Origin: Paenibacillus aestuarii
GTDB taxonomy: Bacteria > Bacillota > Bacilli > Paenibacillales > NBRC-103111
DNA: 64,000 bases
Reading direction: 5' to 3'
Assembly: GCF_027789125.1 (NCBI RefSeq)
Contig: NZ_JAQFVF010000089.1
Coordinates: forward strand, 306,143-370,142
Of the stretch, positions 7,506-16,221 are shown piece by piece. The notes under the pieces are model-generated. The model made no database searches and was not told where the DNA came from. It saw only the letters and a program-made list of their open reading frames with translations. Both the position numbers and the translations under genes were made by a program. Each line of letters begins with the position of its first letter. The first letter of the stretch is position 1.

Positions 7506-10500
7506 TTAAGAAGTGATAAGCGCTAATGCTTTCAAAAACTGCTCAGCAAAAGCAGCATCTATCTTTTTGCCTGCTTGCGCCTGAATTTCATTTTCCAAGG
7601 CGTTTAGTACGTTCTGGCCGGGCTTATCGCCCGCATGATTTTGCACATTGGCGATTTTCGCCAAGAGGCTGTTCACGCCCTGCTGCTGAATCCAGCCTTG
7701 CTGATAAGCGTAATTGACGGCCTCGGCCAGATGGGCAATGTCCATTTGGACCTGCAATGCATAAGAAGCGGTCGATTCATTTCCCGCTCCATCCGTCGCT
7801 TTGACCTGAACCTCATGTTGACCGACGCTAAGCGATAAAGGCTGGATCGTATAAGGATTGCTTATAGCTGTTCCATCCAGCGTGACGGATTGATTGGCTA
7901 TGCCGCTCACGGGATCAGAAATAGCGAATTGCAGGCTGCTGCTGTCCGTCCAATAGACGTTCATCGTAACCGTAGGCGCTATGGAAGGACCAGCTGTATC
8001 CTTTTTGAACGTAACCGTGTGCGTTGTGCCGATGGAGCCTGCAACTTGCACTTCAAGCTTGAGCGTCGGCATCGTTTGCAGTACATGAACCGTACTATCC
8101 CCGTGGTCAAGCGTTAAACCAGGCTTATTGAGTTCCAACACGATCGCGCTCTGCTTTTGTGTAGGGTCAGAAACGGCTACTGATAGTTCGTCACTCGTTT
8201 CTTTCACCATCACGGAAGACGGATTGTACGCTGTAATGAAATCCGCTGAACCCGGGTTCCAGAAATTGGCAGCGGTAATGCCCAGCTTTTTCTCTTTGAT
8301 CGCATGCACATCCACCGTATTGCTCACAATGACCACATCAGGCGACTGGCTGTAAAGCGCCGTAGCCGCCCGATCTTTGTGCGGCAGCATCACATAAGCA
8401 TAAGAGGCGTTAGATGGCGTTGCTCCATGCTCGAAGGCTAAGCTGACATAATTCCGGGTCACAGGAGTCGACGGTTGACCGCTGTTGATGTCACTCCAAC
8501 TGCCGGTTCTTGCTTCGCGCAGCCCATACAGGCTGGATGGCTGTGGAAAATAGTAGCCGATGTCAGTCCCAGGTGCATTCCCCGCCAAATGAGCCCACTG
8601 GACATTGTCCATCGTCTCCGACCAGCCCAGCTGACTCGGTTTGGCACTGCCGTTCACAGTCAATTCGTTCGTTCCCGCATCGTTAATCTTACGGTTGTCC
8701 ACGATCGTCTCTACGGATTGCGGGCCCGCTTTTTGGCTGGAGATGCCTGCGCCCAGTGCGACAATTTCATCATCGAACATAAACCACGACTTTTTGCCCT
8801 GAAGGTCGCTCCCCGTTACTTTGTCGAGTGAAAAGTCCATTCCGGCCGCACCATACTGCCCGTCAAGCGTCGTCCCGCCCACCCAATTTTTCGTGTTCAT
8901 ATAGGAAGTCCATTCCCCAGGCGTTACGCCTTTGCCGGAGCCGTTGGTTGTCGTGCCCGGCAGGCGGAAAGCATCGACAGTCGGCCAAAAATCTTTGCGG
9001 TACTGCGTCAGATCCTGATCGTACAAATAAGTCATGCCGATCCCGGTGTACCAGCCTTTCAAGTTTTCGTTGTTGCCTTTTTCAAAGGCTGAAATCCGAT
9101 CGGAGAACAAGCTGACGGCGAATCCGAATCCATCGCGCAGGTGAACGATTCTGTCCATGCCGGCGAACACTTGATTTTTAACCAACTCAGCTCTTGGTGA
9201 TATTGCCGGGTCGTTCATAACCGCCTTGACGAGCGTTAATTCGTAAATCGGCAGTCCCTCGACATAATTAGCGTAAGTTGTATCCGCCAACATCCAGGCT
9301 TTCGCCATCTGTTTAATGGATAGCGCCACATCGCTAGGCGCTCCTTCTGCCAGGCGGAGAAGCGTCGTGATCGTACTTCGCGCACTGCCCGTCACTTGCC
9401 GGGAGATCCCCCTGCCGTTGACCATATCCATGAACAGTCCTTTGTAAATGACAGGCTCAAACGTATCCGACACCCATTTATATACATTGTTCACATTCGG
9501 ATCTGTCACTGGCCATGGGGAGCCGTTCAATAAGTATGTCATATCGGCCGCCCTGCTCAGCCAAACAGCCCCGTACCCAGCCGTATAGGCAATATTGCTA
9601 TGCTGTACGAGCGAGCCATCGCGATAAACACCGTCACCGTGATCGGTATAAATAAATTCCGGCCCAATGGGGTCACGGCCTTGAACAATTTTCGCACTAT
9701 TTTTTCCGATAACGCCTCTCATGGTCACTACCAGCGCTTTATCAAGCAGATTGGCTCCCGTCTCGACAACGTTGTTGAGCGTCCGCTTCTTCGGATCCGG
9801 AACAAATCGGTCGACAGCCTTAAGGTTGTTCGCTAACTGCTCAGGAGTCAGGTCATCGTACATGAGCACCAGGATGTCATTTAACGCTTGCGGAGTGCCA
9901 ATTTCCCAATCCCACCAGTTGTCATACTCGGCTTTGGCTTCGTTATAGCGATTGGCATACATCCAATCCAGAGCGCCCTTAATATCATCCCGCAGAGCCG
10001 AGTTCCTGTATAAACTGGAGCCTGGCAGCAAATAAGCGAGTGCCATCGACTTCAGCCTGCCGTAGGCGGTCGTCATTTGCGCCGAAACGGTCGTACTCGT
10101 CAGATCGCTCCATAAAAATGTCCGGTTGCCCGCTTTATTGAGCGTATCCCAGAATCCGGTGGCGTTGACGTTCGTGACACTATTTACCATATTGACCAAA
10201 TTAGCTGCAATATCGGAATCAGCCGCATCGTAGCGATCCCCGCCAGTTAATTTACTGTACCATTTCAAACGGAGCTGGTCGTACGCCTGAAACGTTGCCG
10301 CCGACTCGACGTTCACCAGGCATTGCGCCTTGATCGAGCCATCCGTTGTTGCCACTGTAATCGTCGTGGAGCCAATGCCGACACTGGCTACAACCCCTGC
10401 CCCGTCGACCGTAGCCACGCTAGGATTACTGGAATTCCAGACGACCGTTTTGTCGGCTGCTTGGGCAGGCGTGAACACCGGTGTCAACGTGAGCGAAGTA

Positions 10501-11177
10501 TCTTTAGCCATGGACACAGCCGTCGAATTCAACGAGATTCCGGTTAGCCCGTTGTATTCCTCCAGACTGATATCGTCAAACCAAACTTTACCTTTCCCCG
10601 TCTCTAAAAAAGGTTCTATCACCAGCTTGGTCACCCCCGCCGGAATCGTCATAAACACCTGCTGCATCGTCCAATCGTTCGTTCCCAGTAATTTGGCGGA
10701 TGCCGGACCGTCCCCCACCTTGCTTGTGTTATAATACTGCGTTCGAAAATAGGCGCCTGTTCCTGTCACATTGTCCGTCTTGACCCATACTTTCAGCCTG
10801 TAGGACTTGCCTGGTACGACTGACAGCACGCTTTGGTTTACGGATACTCGGCTTGTGGCGAAGGCGTCAAACAGGATCGAGCTGTTTCCTTCATGATAAA
10901 CCGTATAGTCCAAAGACACATTCACGGTCTTGTTCGGTGCCTTGCCGCTGCCGGTTGGAATCCATAATCCCCACCCGCTCGGGGCCGGCGTCGTTACTCC
11001 GCTCCAATTGGCATCGAGTGTGGTTGTCGTCTGCTCAAAGCCACCGTTAGTCATCAGATTCACAGCAGCCGCCTCCGCCCTATTGGTTGCGCTTACATAA
11101 AACGGCGGCGATGCAGGAACCAAACTTAACAGCAAATTCGCCAGCACCAGCATACTTACTTTCTTGTTCATCCTCAC
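7506..11177 (-). CDS. Secreted multidomain polysaccharide lyase, family PL8
   Basis: A 1223-residue exported enzyme. Signal peptide about residues 1-37; a carbohydrate-binding-like domain from about 42 (LMTNGGFEQ...WFDDISLEEY); a BIG2 repeat at about 215-290; the alpha/alpha toroid and beta-sandwich domains of PL8 at about 300-1050; then an Ig-like segment and a helical tail. Catalytic-region motifs are NWWDWEIGTPQAL (about 420), HSNIAYTAGYG (His and Tyr, about 525-534) and NGRGISR (about 587). PL8 covers hyaluronate, chondroitin AC and xanthan lyases; which polymer is cut cannot be decided. The GTG start fits AAAGGATGG upstream. The last gene of the locus. Confidence 0.88.
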   Translation of the reverse strand: MRMNKKVSMLVLANLLLSLVPASPPFYVSATNRAEAAAVNLMTNGGFEQTTTTLDANWSGVTTPAPSGWGLWIPTGSGKAPNKTVNVSLDYTVYHEGNSSILFDAFATSRVSVNQSVLSVVPGKSYRLKVWVKTDNVTGTGAYFRTQYYNTSKVGDGPASAKLLGTNDWTMQQVFMTIPAGVTKLVIEPFLETGKGKVWFDDISLEEYNGLTGISLNSTAVSMAKDTSLTLTPVFTPAQAADKTVVWNSSNPSVATVDGAGVVASVGIGSTTITVATTDGSIKAQCLVNVESAATFQAYDQLRLKWYSKLTGGDRYDAADSDIAANLVNMVNSVTNVNATGFWDTLNKAGNRTFLWSDLTSTTVSAQMTTAYGRLKSMALAYLLPGSSLYRNSALRDDIKGALDWMYANRYNEAKAEYDNWWDWEIGTPQALNDILVLMYDDLTPEQLANNLKAVDRFVPDPKKRTLNNVVETGANLLDKALVVTMRGVIGKNSAKIVQGRDPIGPEFIYTDHGDGVYRDGSLVQHSNIAYTAGYGAVWLSRAADMTYLLNGSPWPVTDPNVNNVYKWVSDTFEPVIYKGLFMDMVNGRGISRQVTGSARSTITTLLRLAEGAPSDVALSIKQMAKAWMLADTTYANYVEGLPIYELTLVKAVMNDPAISPRAELVKNQVFAGMDRIVHLRDGFGFAVSLFSDRISAFEKGNNENLKGWYTGIGMTYLYDQDLTQYRKDFWPTVDAFRLPGTTTNGSGKGVTPGEWTSYMNTKNWVGGTTLDGQYGAAGMDFSLDKVTGSDLQGKKSWFMFDDEIVALGAGISSQKAGPQSVETIVDNRKINDAGTNELTVNGSAKPSQLGWSETMDNVQWAHLAGNAPGTDIGYYFPQPSSLYGLREARTGSWSDINSGQPSTPVTRNYVSLAFEHGATPSNASYAYVMLPHKDRAATALYSQSPDVVIVSNTVDVHAIKEKKLGITAANFWNPGSADFITAYNPSSVMVKETSDELSVAVSDPTQKQSAIVLELNKPGLTLDHGDSTVHVLQTMPTLKLEVQVAGSIGTTHTVTFKKDTAGPSIAPTVTMNVYWTDSSSLQFAISDPVSGIANQSVTLDGTAISNPYTIQPLSLSVGQHEVQVKATDGAGNESTASYALQVQMDIAHLAEAVNYAYQQGWIQQQGVNSLLAKIANVQNHAGDKPGQNVLNALENEIQAQAGKKIDAAFAEQFLKALALITS

Positions 11178-11232
11178 ATGAAATCCATCCTTTCATTTGG
11201 GAAGTTGGGAAGCACTTGTCTGATACGAATTC

Positions 11233-11303
11233 ATCATAGTTAGTCAACCATAAGGACGACAATACCCAATTCTTGCAAAAGGCATGAACAAGAATTGGGT
11301 ATT
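11233..11303 (-). promoter_or_regulatory. Promoter and AraC-type operator of the lyase gene
   Basis: On the minus strand GCAAGAATTGGGTATTGT (11276 to 11259) runs into a -35 (TTGTCG, 11262 to 11257), then 18 bp to TATGAT (11238 to 11233). The same motif overlaps the -35 of the ABC operon at 16093-16110. Here a 15-bp inverted copy of its core sits at 11289-11303, giving a perfect inverted repeat with a 13-bp centre. Likely a binding site for the AraC-type regulator at 16222-18543. Confidence 0.55.
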
Positions 11304-11331
11304 TCGCTTGTTTAAAATAAATGCATGAAGC

Positions 11332-12558
11332 TTAATAAACGGCTATTGAGCGTATAATCGGTTGATCAAGGCTCGCGAGCACGCGAAACCTAATCTTCTT
11401 GGCCACGACCTGATCGAGGCGGTCGATCTTTTTATGACCGATTGCACTGCCGGCTGCGACCTGCACCCAGCTCCCTTGATGCTCTGCTTCAACCACATAC
11501 TCGCGAACGCGTTCGCCATGTGCGATATCTTCCATAAGCACAATATGGTTTAGGCTCAACTCGGCTGCAAATTCCAGCTCCAGCATGTCCCCATGCCCCG
11601 AGGTGTATGCATGTGGCTGTCCCAATCTTCGCCGGATCTCCGCACCGAATTCCAGCACACGGCTGACATCCGCTTCTGGCAGAAGTCCGCGATCGTCCGG
11701 CGCCACATTGAGGAGCAGGTTGCACCCGTGTCCGACGGAACGATAGTAGATATCCATCAGCTCATCGAGCGAAAGTAAACGCGACACCTGATGCGGATGC
11801 CAGAACCACTGCTCCTTGCGGATCGGCACATCGCATTCAGCGGGCACCCAGGCGGAGGTGCCGGATAGCCAATCCAAGGTGTCATCGCTAAACATGCTCA
11901 CCTTGGCGGTTTCAGCGGTGTTCCAGCACGGATACGGGGCAACACCGTCTTCGTTGCCGACCCAACGGATCGTCGGCGCCCCCATATTGAAGATCATCGC
12001 CTCCGGCTGATACTTCTTCACCAGGCTAATGATGGCTGGCCAATCATAGGCTCTGCCTTCCGAGCCCGCTCCGTCGAACCATACCTCGACCAGCGGACCA
12101 TACCCCGTCAACAATTCTGACAATTGCCGGAGATAAAAGCGGTCATACGCCTCTTTATCCGCATAGCAAGGCTCGTGGCGATCCCATGGCGACAAGTAGA
12201 TACCGAAGCCGATCCCCTCAGCCTGGCAGGCATCAGCGCACTCTCGAACCACATCCCCCTGTCCATCGTTCCACGGACTGGATTTCACCGAGTAGTCGGT
12301 CGTTGCTGTCGGCCATAAACAAAAACCGTCATGATGCTTCGCCGTCAAAATGAAATACTTGAAGCCTGCTTGCTTTGCCGTTCGCACCCACTCAAAGGCA
12401 TCCAATGCAGTCGGGCGGAATAAGGACGGGGAATCCGTCCCCGCCCCCCACTCCTGATCGCAAAATGTATTGATCCCAAAGTGGCAAAACATCCCCATCT
12501 CCAAATCCTGCCAAGCGTACTGCTGCTTCGTCGGCCTCGCCAGCTTGATGGCATTCAT
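11332..12558 (-). CDS. Alpha-L-fucosidase, family GH29
   Basis: A 408-residue glycoside hydrolase. The GH29 signature is strong: FCHFGINTF near residue 24, ILTAKHHDGFCLWP near 70, GIYLSPWDRHE near 117, and EVWFDGAGSEG near 160, where the Asp is the expected nucleophile. LLNVAPDDRGLL is also typical. No signal peptide is seen, so it probably removes fucose (or a similar sugar) from imported oligosaccharides in the cytoplasm. It follows the solute-binding protein gene by 21 bp and is the last gene before the lyase's own promoter. Confidence 0.9.
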   Translation of the reverse strand: MNAIKLARPTKQQYAWQDLEMGMFCHFGINTFCDQEWGAGTDSPSLFRPTALDAFEWVRTAKQAGFKYFILTAKHHDGFCLWPTATTDYSVKSSPWNDGQGDVVRECADACQAEGIGFGIYLSPWDRHEPCYADKEAYDRFYLRQLSELLTGYGPLVEVWFDGAGSEGRAYDWPAIISLVKKYQPEAMIFNMGAPTIRWVGNEDGVAPYPCWNTAETAKVSMFSDDTLDWLSGTSAWVPAECDVPIRKEQWFWHPHQVSRLLSLDELMDIYYRSVGHGCNLLLNVAPDDRGLLPEADVSRVLEFGAEIRRRLGQPHAYTSGHGDMLELEFAAELSLNHIVLMEDIAHGERVREYVVEAEHQGSWVQVAAGSAIGHKKIDRLDQVVAKKIRFRVLASLDQPIIRSIAVY

Positions 12559-12579
12559 CGTGATCTCATCACTCCAATG

Positions 12580-14115
12580 CTATTTCTTGATTTTCTCTTT
12601 GTACAAATCATTCGTTTCTTTCACATGCTGCTGGAAGCTCGGGTCAGCTTTATATTGCGCGACAAACTTATCCCAATCGTCAAGGGAGTTCTTACCGATG
12701 ATCACGTTAACGAGCATGTCGTTAAGCTTTTTATCCCAGTCGGCGCCTTTTTCTTTATACGTAGCAGACTTGGCCAAGCCGTATGTCGGATCCGGAATGG
12801 AATTGATCGAATCGATTAATTTCTTATTCAGCTCCAGCACGTCATTCGGCATGCCCGGCACTTTAGCTCGTGTATATTTATCAAAATATCCCGTAACCCA
12901 CTGTCCGGTTGTGTCGCCGGAGTACCCTTTTTTCTTTCCTTCCTCGGTTTGCTCCACACTGCCGTCAGACTTCACTTTAAAGTCAACGTCTTGCATGCCG
13001 TAAGTCGCCAGATTATACCCCTCAACAGAAGCTGTGTAATCGTAGACTTCGAGAATTTTTTTCAGCTTCGCTTCGTCAACCGTTTTCTTATTGATCAAAA
13101 ACTGACCGTAATAACCGCTCGCCTGCTCGTAATACGCTTTGCCATCCGGCGCCTTCGGCAGCTCAAAGGCCATAAGGTTCGCTTGTGGATTCGTCTTTTG
13201 CAGCTCTACGTTGTACTTGTAGGCGTCATAAACGTTGGCGATCGCCGCCCCCGCTTTGCCTTGCACCAGCATATCCTTGAACTGTGCCGTCTTGATGACC
13301 GGGAAGTCCGGCAGAACGCCGCCCGCTTGGTACGTTTTATTCCAAAAAGCCAGCGATTCCCTTGCCTGCGCCGTCCACCAGTACGGGACTAAACTGCCGC
13401 CTTCTTCCTTCCATTTATTCCCTGTCCCGAACATCGTGAGCAAATAGCTGGCTGGTCCAGGCGAGCCTGCAAGCACAGCGCCATACGTGTCCGCTTTGCC
13501 GTTACCATCAGGATCTTTCTTGTTGAACGCTTCCAGGACCGCGAACAGTTCATCCATTGTTTTCGGCGGCTGCATGCCAAGCTTATCGAGCCAGTCCTTG
13601 CGCAGCAGCAGCGCTTCATGACCGTCCAGCGGTCTGACGCGAGGAAGCGAGTAGAGCTTCCCTTTCAGCGAAGCGTTGGCATACACATTCTCCGGATATT
13701 TCGCCAAATTCGGATAATTTTTAATATAAGGAGCCAGATCCCAGAATGCCCCTTGATCCACAGCATTCAAGAACGCAGGCGTGTAGTTAAAATCTTCCAG
13801 GAAGAGCACGTCCGGGATATCACGCGCTGCGAGCAGCGCATTCAGCTTTTCCGTAATTTGTGCGGACGGAATCCAGCTGAGCTTCAAATTTACGTTAAAT
13901 TTTTCATTCAGCTTTTTCACCGCCTCAAGCTCACCGGTCGGTGCTGCCGCAAAGGCCAGCGTTGTGACCGAGATATCCGTCGGCGCTGCAGCTTTGCCGC
14001 TATTTCCGCCAGCTGCCGGTTTCGAGCCGTTCGCACTGCTGCCACATGCCGCCATCGTAGCCGTCATACCGGCTACCGTCATCAGAACTGTCATTTTCTT
14101 TACCATCGGATTCAT
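12580..14115 (-). CDS. Sugar ABC transporter solute-binding lipoprotein
   Basis: A lipoprotein of about 511 residues. The lipobox MAAC follows a hydrophobic signal, so it would be anchored outside the membrane. Size and the sequence PDVLFLEDFNYTPAFLNAVDQGAFWDL match the large LplA/YtcQ-type binding proteins that pair with LplB/LplC permeases for oligosaccharide uptake. The start at 14115 is preferred because GGGAGGT sits six bases upstream; the ATG 15 bases earlier overlaps that site. Genes for both permeases are just upstream. No ATPase gene is present, as is usual for such systems that share MsmX. Confidence 0.88.
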   Translation of the reverse strand: MNPMVKKMTVLMTVAGMTATMAACGSSANGSKPAAGGNSGKAAAPTDISVTTLAFAAAPTGELEAVKKLNEKFNVNLKLSWIPSAQITEKLNALLAARDIPDVLFLEDFNYTPAFLNAVDQGAFWDLAPYIKNYPNLAKYPENVYANASLKGKLYSLPRVRPLDGHEALLLRKDWLDKLGMQPPKTMDELFAVLEAFNKKDPDGNGKADTYGAVLAGSPGPASYLLTMFGTGNKWKEEGGSLVPYWWTAQARESLAFWNKTYQAGGVLPDFPVIKTAQFKDMLVQGKAGAAIANVYDAYKYNVELQKTNPQANLMAFELPKAPDGKAYYEQASGYYGQFLINKKTVDEAKLKKILEVYDYTASVEGYNLATYGMQDVDFKVKSDGSVEQTEEGKKKGYSGDTTGQWVTGYFDKYTRAKVPGMPNDVLELNKKLIDSINSIPDPTYGLAKSATYKEKGADWDKKLNDMLVNVIIGKNSLDDWDKFVAQYKADPSFQQHVKETNDLYKEKIKK

Positions 14116-14149
14116 GTCATGACCTCCCATAATCTATCATACATCAGAT

Positions 14150-15028
14150 TTAGCCTTTCACAGAGCCGACCATCATACCTTTGACGAAATATTTTTGCAG
14201 GAATGGATACACAATAACGATCGGCAGCGAGGATACGACGACAGCAGCCATCTTGATCACCTCAGGCGGTACCGTCCGCTCGCTATCCAGCATTGCAGCG
14301 ACGGATGGGTCAGCCATTTGCGTTGCGGAGATGAGCATCATCTGCAGCAGCACCTGCAGCGGTCTAAGCGCATCCGAATTGATGTAGAGGACACCGCTGA
14401 AATACGTATTCCAATAAGCAACGGCGTAAAATAAGCCGAAAGCTGCAAGTGCCGAGACCGAAACGGGCAGCATAATGCGAATGAACACGCCGACGTCCGA
14501 ACAGCCGTCGATTTTGGCCGCCTCCTCCAATTCATCCGGAATTTCCTGGTAGAAATTGCGCATTAAAAACACATACCAGGCACTGGTTAAAGCCGGCAAA
14601 ATCAGCGCCCAGACGGAATCCATCAGCCCCAGGCTGTCAACCAGCAAATAGTTCGGGATCATGCCCGGGTTGAACAGCATCGTCAGCAAAATGGTGATCA
14701 GGAAAAACTTCTTGCCTTTCAGCCTTTTGCGGGAAAGCACATACGCGAGCGCGCTAGTCACAATCAGCGAACAGACCGTTCCGAACACAGCAAGAAATCC
14801 GCTAACCCCCATCGCTTTCAAGAAAGCGTCAGTGGAGAAAATGTATTTGTACGCTGTGAGACTCCAATGTTCAGGAATCAAGAGTAGCGGTTTGGCTAAA
14901 TATTCAGACGGATCGGTGAAGGAAATAATGACCACATAAATGAACGGAAGCAAGGTCACTAAGGCAAAAAGCGTCAACATCGCGTAGTTCAACGCATTAA
15001 ACAATTTGGAGGCTAAGCTTGTTCGCAT
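14150..15028 (-). CDS. Carbohydrate ABC transporter permease, LplC/YtcP type
   Basis: A 292-residue inner-membrane permease with six helices. The EAA loop that docks the ATPase is visible as IPDELEEAAKIDGCSDVGVFIRIMLPVSVSA (about residues 168-198). The family forms a heterodimer with an LplB-type partner, encoded one base upstream (stop TAG, C, ATG). It would import an oligosaccharide presented by the binding protein encoded 34 bp downstream. Confidence 0.9.
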   Translation of the reverse strand: MRTSLASKLFNALNYAMLTLFALVTLLPFIYVVIISFTDPSEYLAKPLLLIPEHWSLTAYKYIFSTDAFLKAMGVSGFLAVFGTVCSLIVTSALAYVLSRKRLKGKKFFLITILLTMLFNPGMIPNYLLVDSLGLMDSVWALILPALTSAWYVFLMRNFYQEIPDELEEAAKIDGCSDVGVFIRIMLPVSVSALAAFGLFYAVAYWNTYFSGVLYINSDALRPLQVLLQMMLISATQMADPSVAAMLDSERTVPPEVIKMAAVVVSSLPIVIVYPFLQKYFVKGMMVGSVKG

Positions 15029-15029
15029 G

Positions 15030-16016
15030 CTAGTAAAGTCCCTCCTCTCCGAACTTTTTCGCCAAGCGGTTGGACATCACAACGAGAACCAGCCCGACTA
15101 CGGACTTAAAGAGCCCGGCAACCGTCGCATAACTGAATCTTCCCTGCTGGATACCGACCCGGTAGGCATACGTATCAAAAACATCCGCCAGATGGGCCAC
15201 AGGTCCGCTTGTCATCAGATAGATTTGCTCGAATCCGACATCCATCACTTGCCCCAGACGCAGAATAAGCAATACAATGATCGTGCTTCGAATCCCCGGA
15301 AGTGTCACATGCAGCATTTGCTTCCATCTGCTCGCACCGTCGATTTGCGCCGCCTCATAAAGCTCTGAATGGATACCTGCCAGCGCAGCGAGAAAAATAA
15401 TTGTGCCCCAGCCGGCTTCCTTCCAGACGCTTTGTGCTGTCAACATGCCCCAGAACAAGTCCGGATTCGTCAGGAATTCAATTTTGCGGCCCCCGAACTC
15501 AACAATGAGCTGATTGATGACACCGCTGCCTTGCCCGAAGATTAGAAAACAAATACCGACGATGATCACCCACGATAAAAAGTGCGGTAAATAAATGACC
15601 GTTTGCACCAGCTTCTTAAATGCGAGCTTCCGTACCTCATTCAGCAGCAGTGCTACAATGATCGGAATCGGAAAGAAGAACACAATGTTCAGCAAGCTGA
15701 TCGCCATCGTATTGCGGAACAGCAGCACAAAGTCGGGATTCGCGAAAAATTCGCGAAAATATTTGAACCCCACCCATTCGCTATCCCAAAACCCCAAATA
15801 CGGCGAGTAATTTTTGAAGGCTAACAGCAGCCCCCACAGCGGAACATACTTGAAAATGAGAAAAAACATTAATCCCGGCGCAGCCATTAAATAAAGATAT
15901 TTATCCCGTCTGAGCGCAACCGCCCATTCCTGTTTCCTGTCTGCCTGGAATGCGCGCACTTCTTTGGCCCCCTTTGCCGGCTCAACTTGCAGTCGTTCTA
16001 CTCGGTTATGCAACAA
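15030..16016 (-). CDS. Carbohydrate ABC transporter permease, LplB/YteP type
   Basis: A permease of about 328 residues with an N-terminal cytoplasmic tail and six helices. The EAA motif is SELYEAAQIDGASRWKQMLHVTLPGI. FKYVPLWGLLLAFKNYSP is characteristic of LplB/YteP proteins. A GTG at 16025 directly abuts the GAGGTG ribosome binding site; a TTG at 16016 is better spaced and is used here. First gene of the ABC operon, behind a promoter with the 18-bp motif shared with the lyase gene. Confidence 0.87.
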   Translation of the reverse strand: MLHNRVERLQVEPAKGAKEVRAFQADRKQEWAVALRRDKYLYLMAAPGLMFFLIFKYVPLWGLLLAFKNYSPYLGFWDSEWVGFKYFREFFANPDFVLLFRNTMAISLLNIVFFFPIPIIVALLLNEVRKLAFKKLVQTVIYLPHFLSWVIIVGICFLIFGQGSGVINQLIVEFGGRKIEFLTNPDLFWGMLTAQSVWKEAGWGTIIFLAALAGIHSELYEAAQIDGASRWKQMLHVTLPGIRSTIIVLLILRLGQVMDVGFEQIYLMTSGPVAHLADVFDTYAYRVGIQQGRFSYATVAGLFKSVVGLVLVVMSNRLAKKFGEEGLY

Positions 16017-16067
16017 CGTCTTCACCTCGTTTCTGTAATTTGCATCGTGCTGCCTTGCACATTTCCG

Positions 16068-16110
16068 ATGCTACATGAGCGGCATCCGCCAAACAATGAC
16101 CAATTCTTGC
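16068..16110 (-). promoter_or_regulatory. Promoter and AraC-type operator of the ABC operon
   Basis: On the minus strand GCAAGAATTGGTCATTGT (16110 to 16093) ends in the -35 (TTGTTT, 16096 to 16091); TAGCAT (16073 to 16068) follows after 17 bp. The motif agrees at 16 of 18 positions with the one at the lyase promoter and overlaps the -35 in the same way, as expected for an activator that contacts sigma factor. Confidence 0.55.
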
Positions 16111-16129
16111 GCCGGCTCCAGATCAGGAC

Positions 16130-16165
16130 AAAAAAAGAGAAACCCTTATCAGAAAGGGCTTCTCT
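16130..16165 (-). terminator. Terminator of the AraC-type sensor gene
   Basis: Minus-strand stem AGAGAAGCCCTT/AAGGGTTTCTCT followed by TTTTTTT. It separates the regulator transcript from the ABC operon promoter. Confidence 0.85.
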
Positions 16166-16221
16166 TTCGCTTCATTCTCATTTTTTAATGTGAAAAGCAG
16201 CAGGAAGACAAAAGATGAGCA

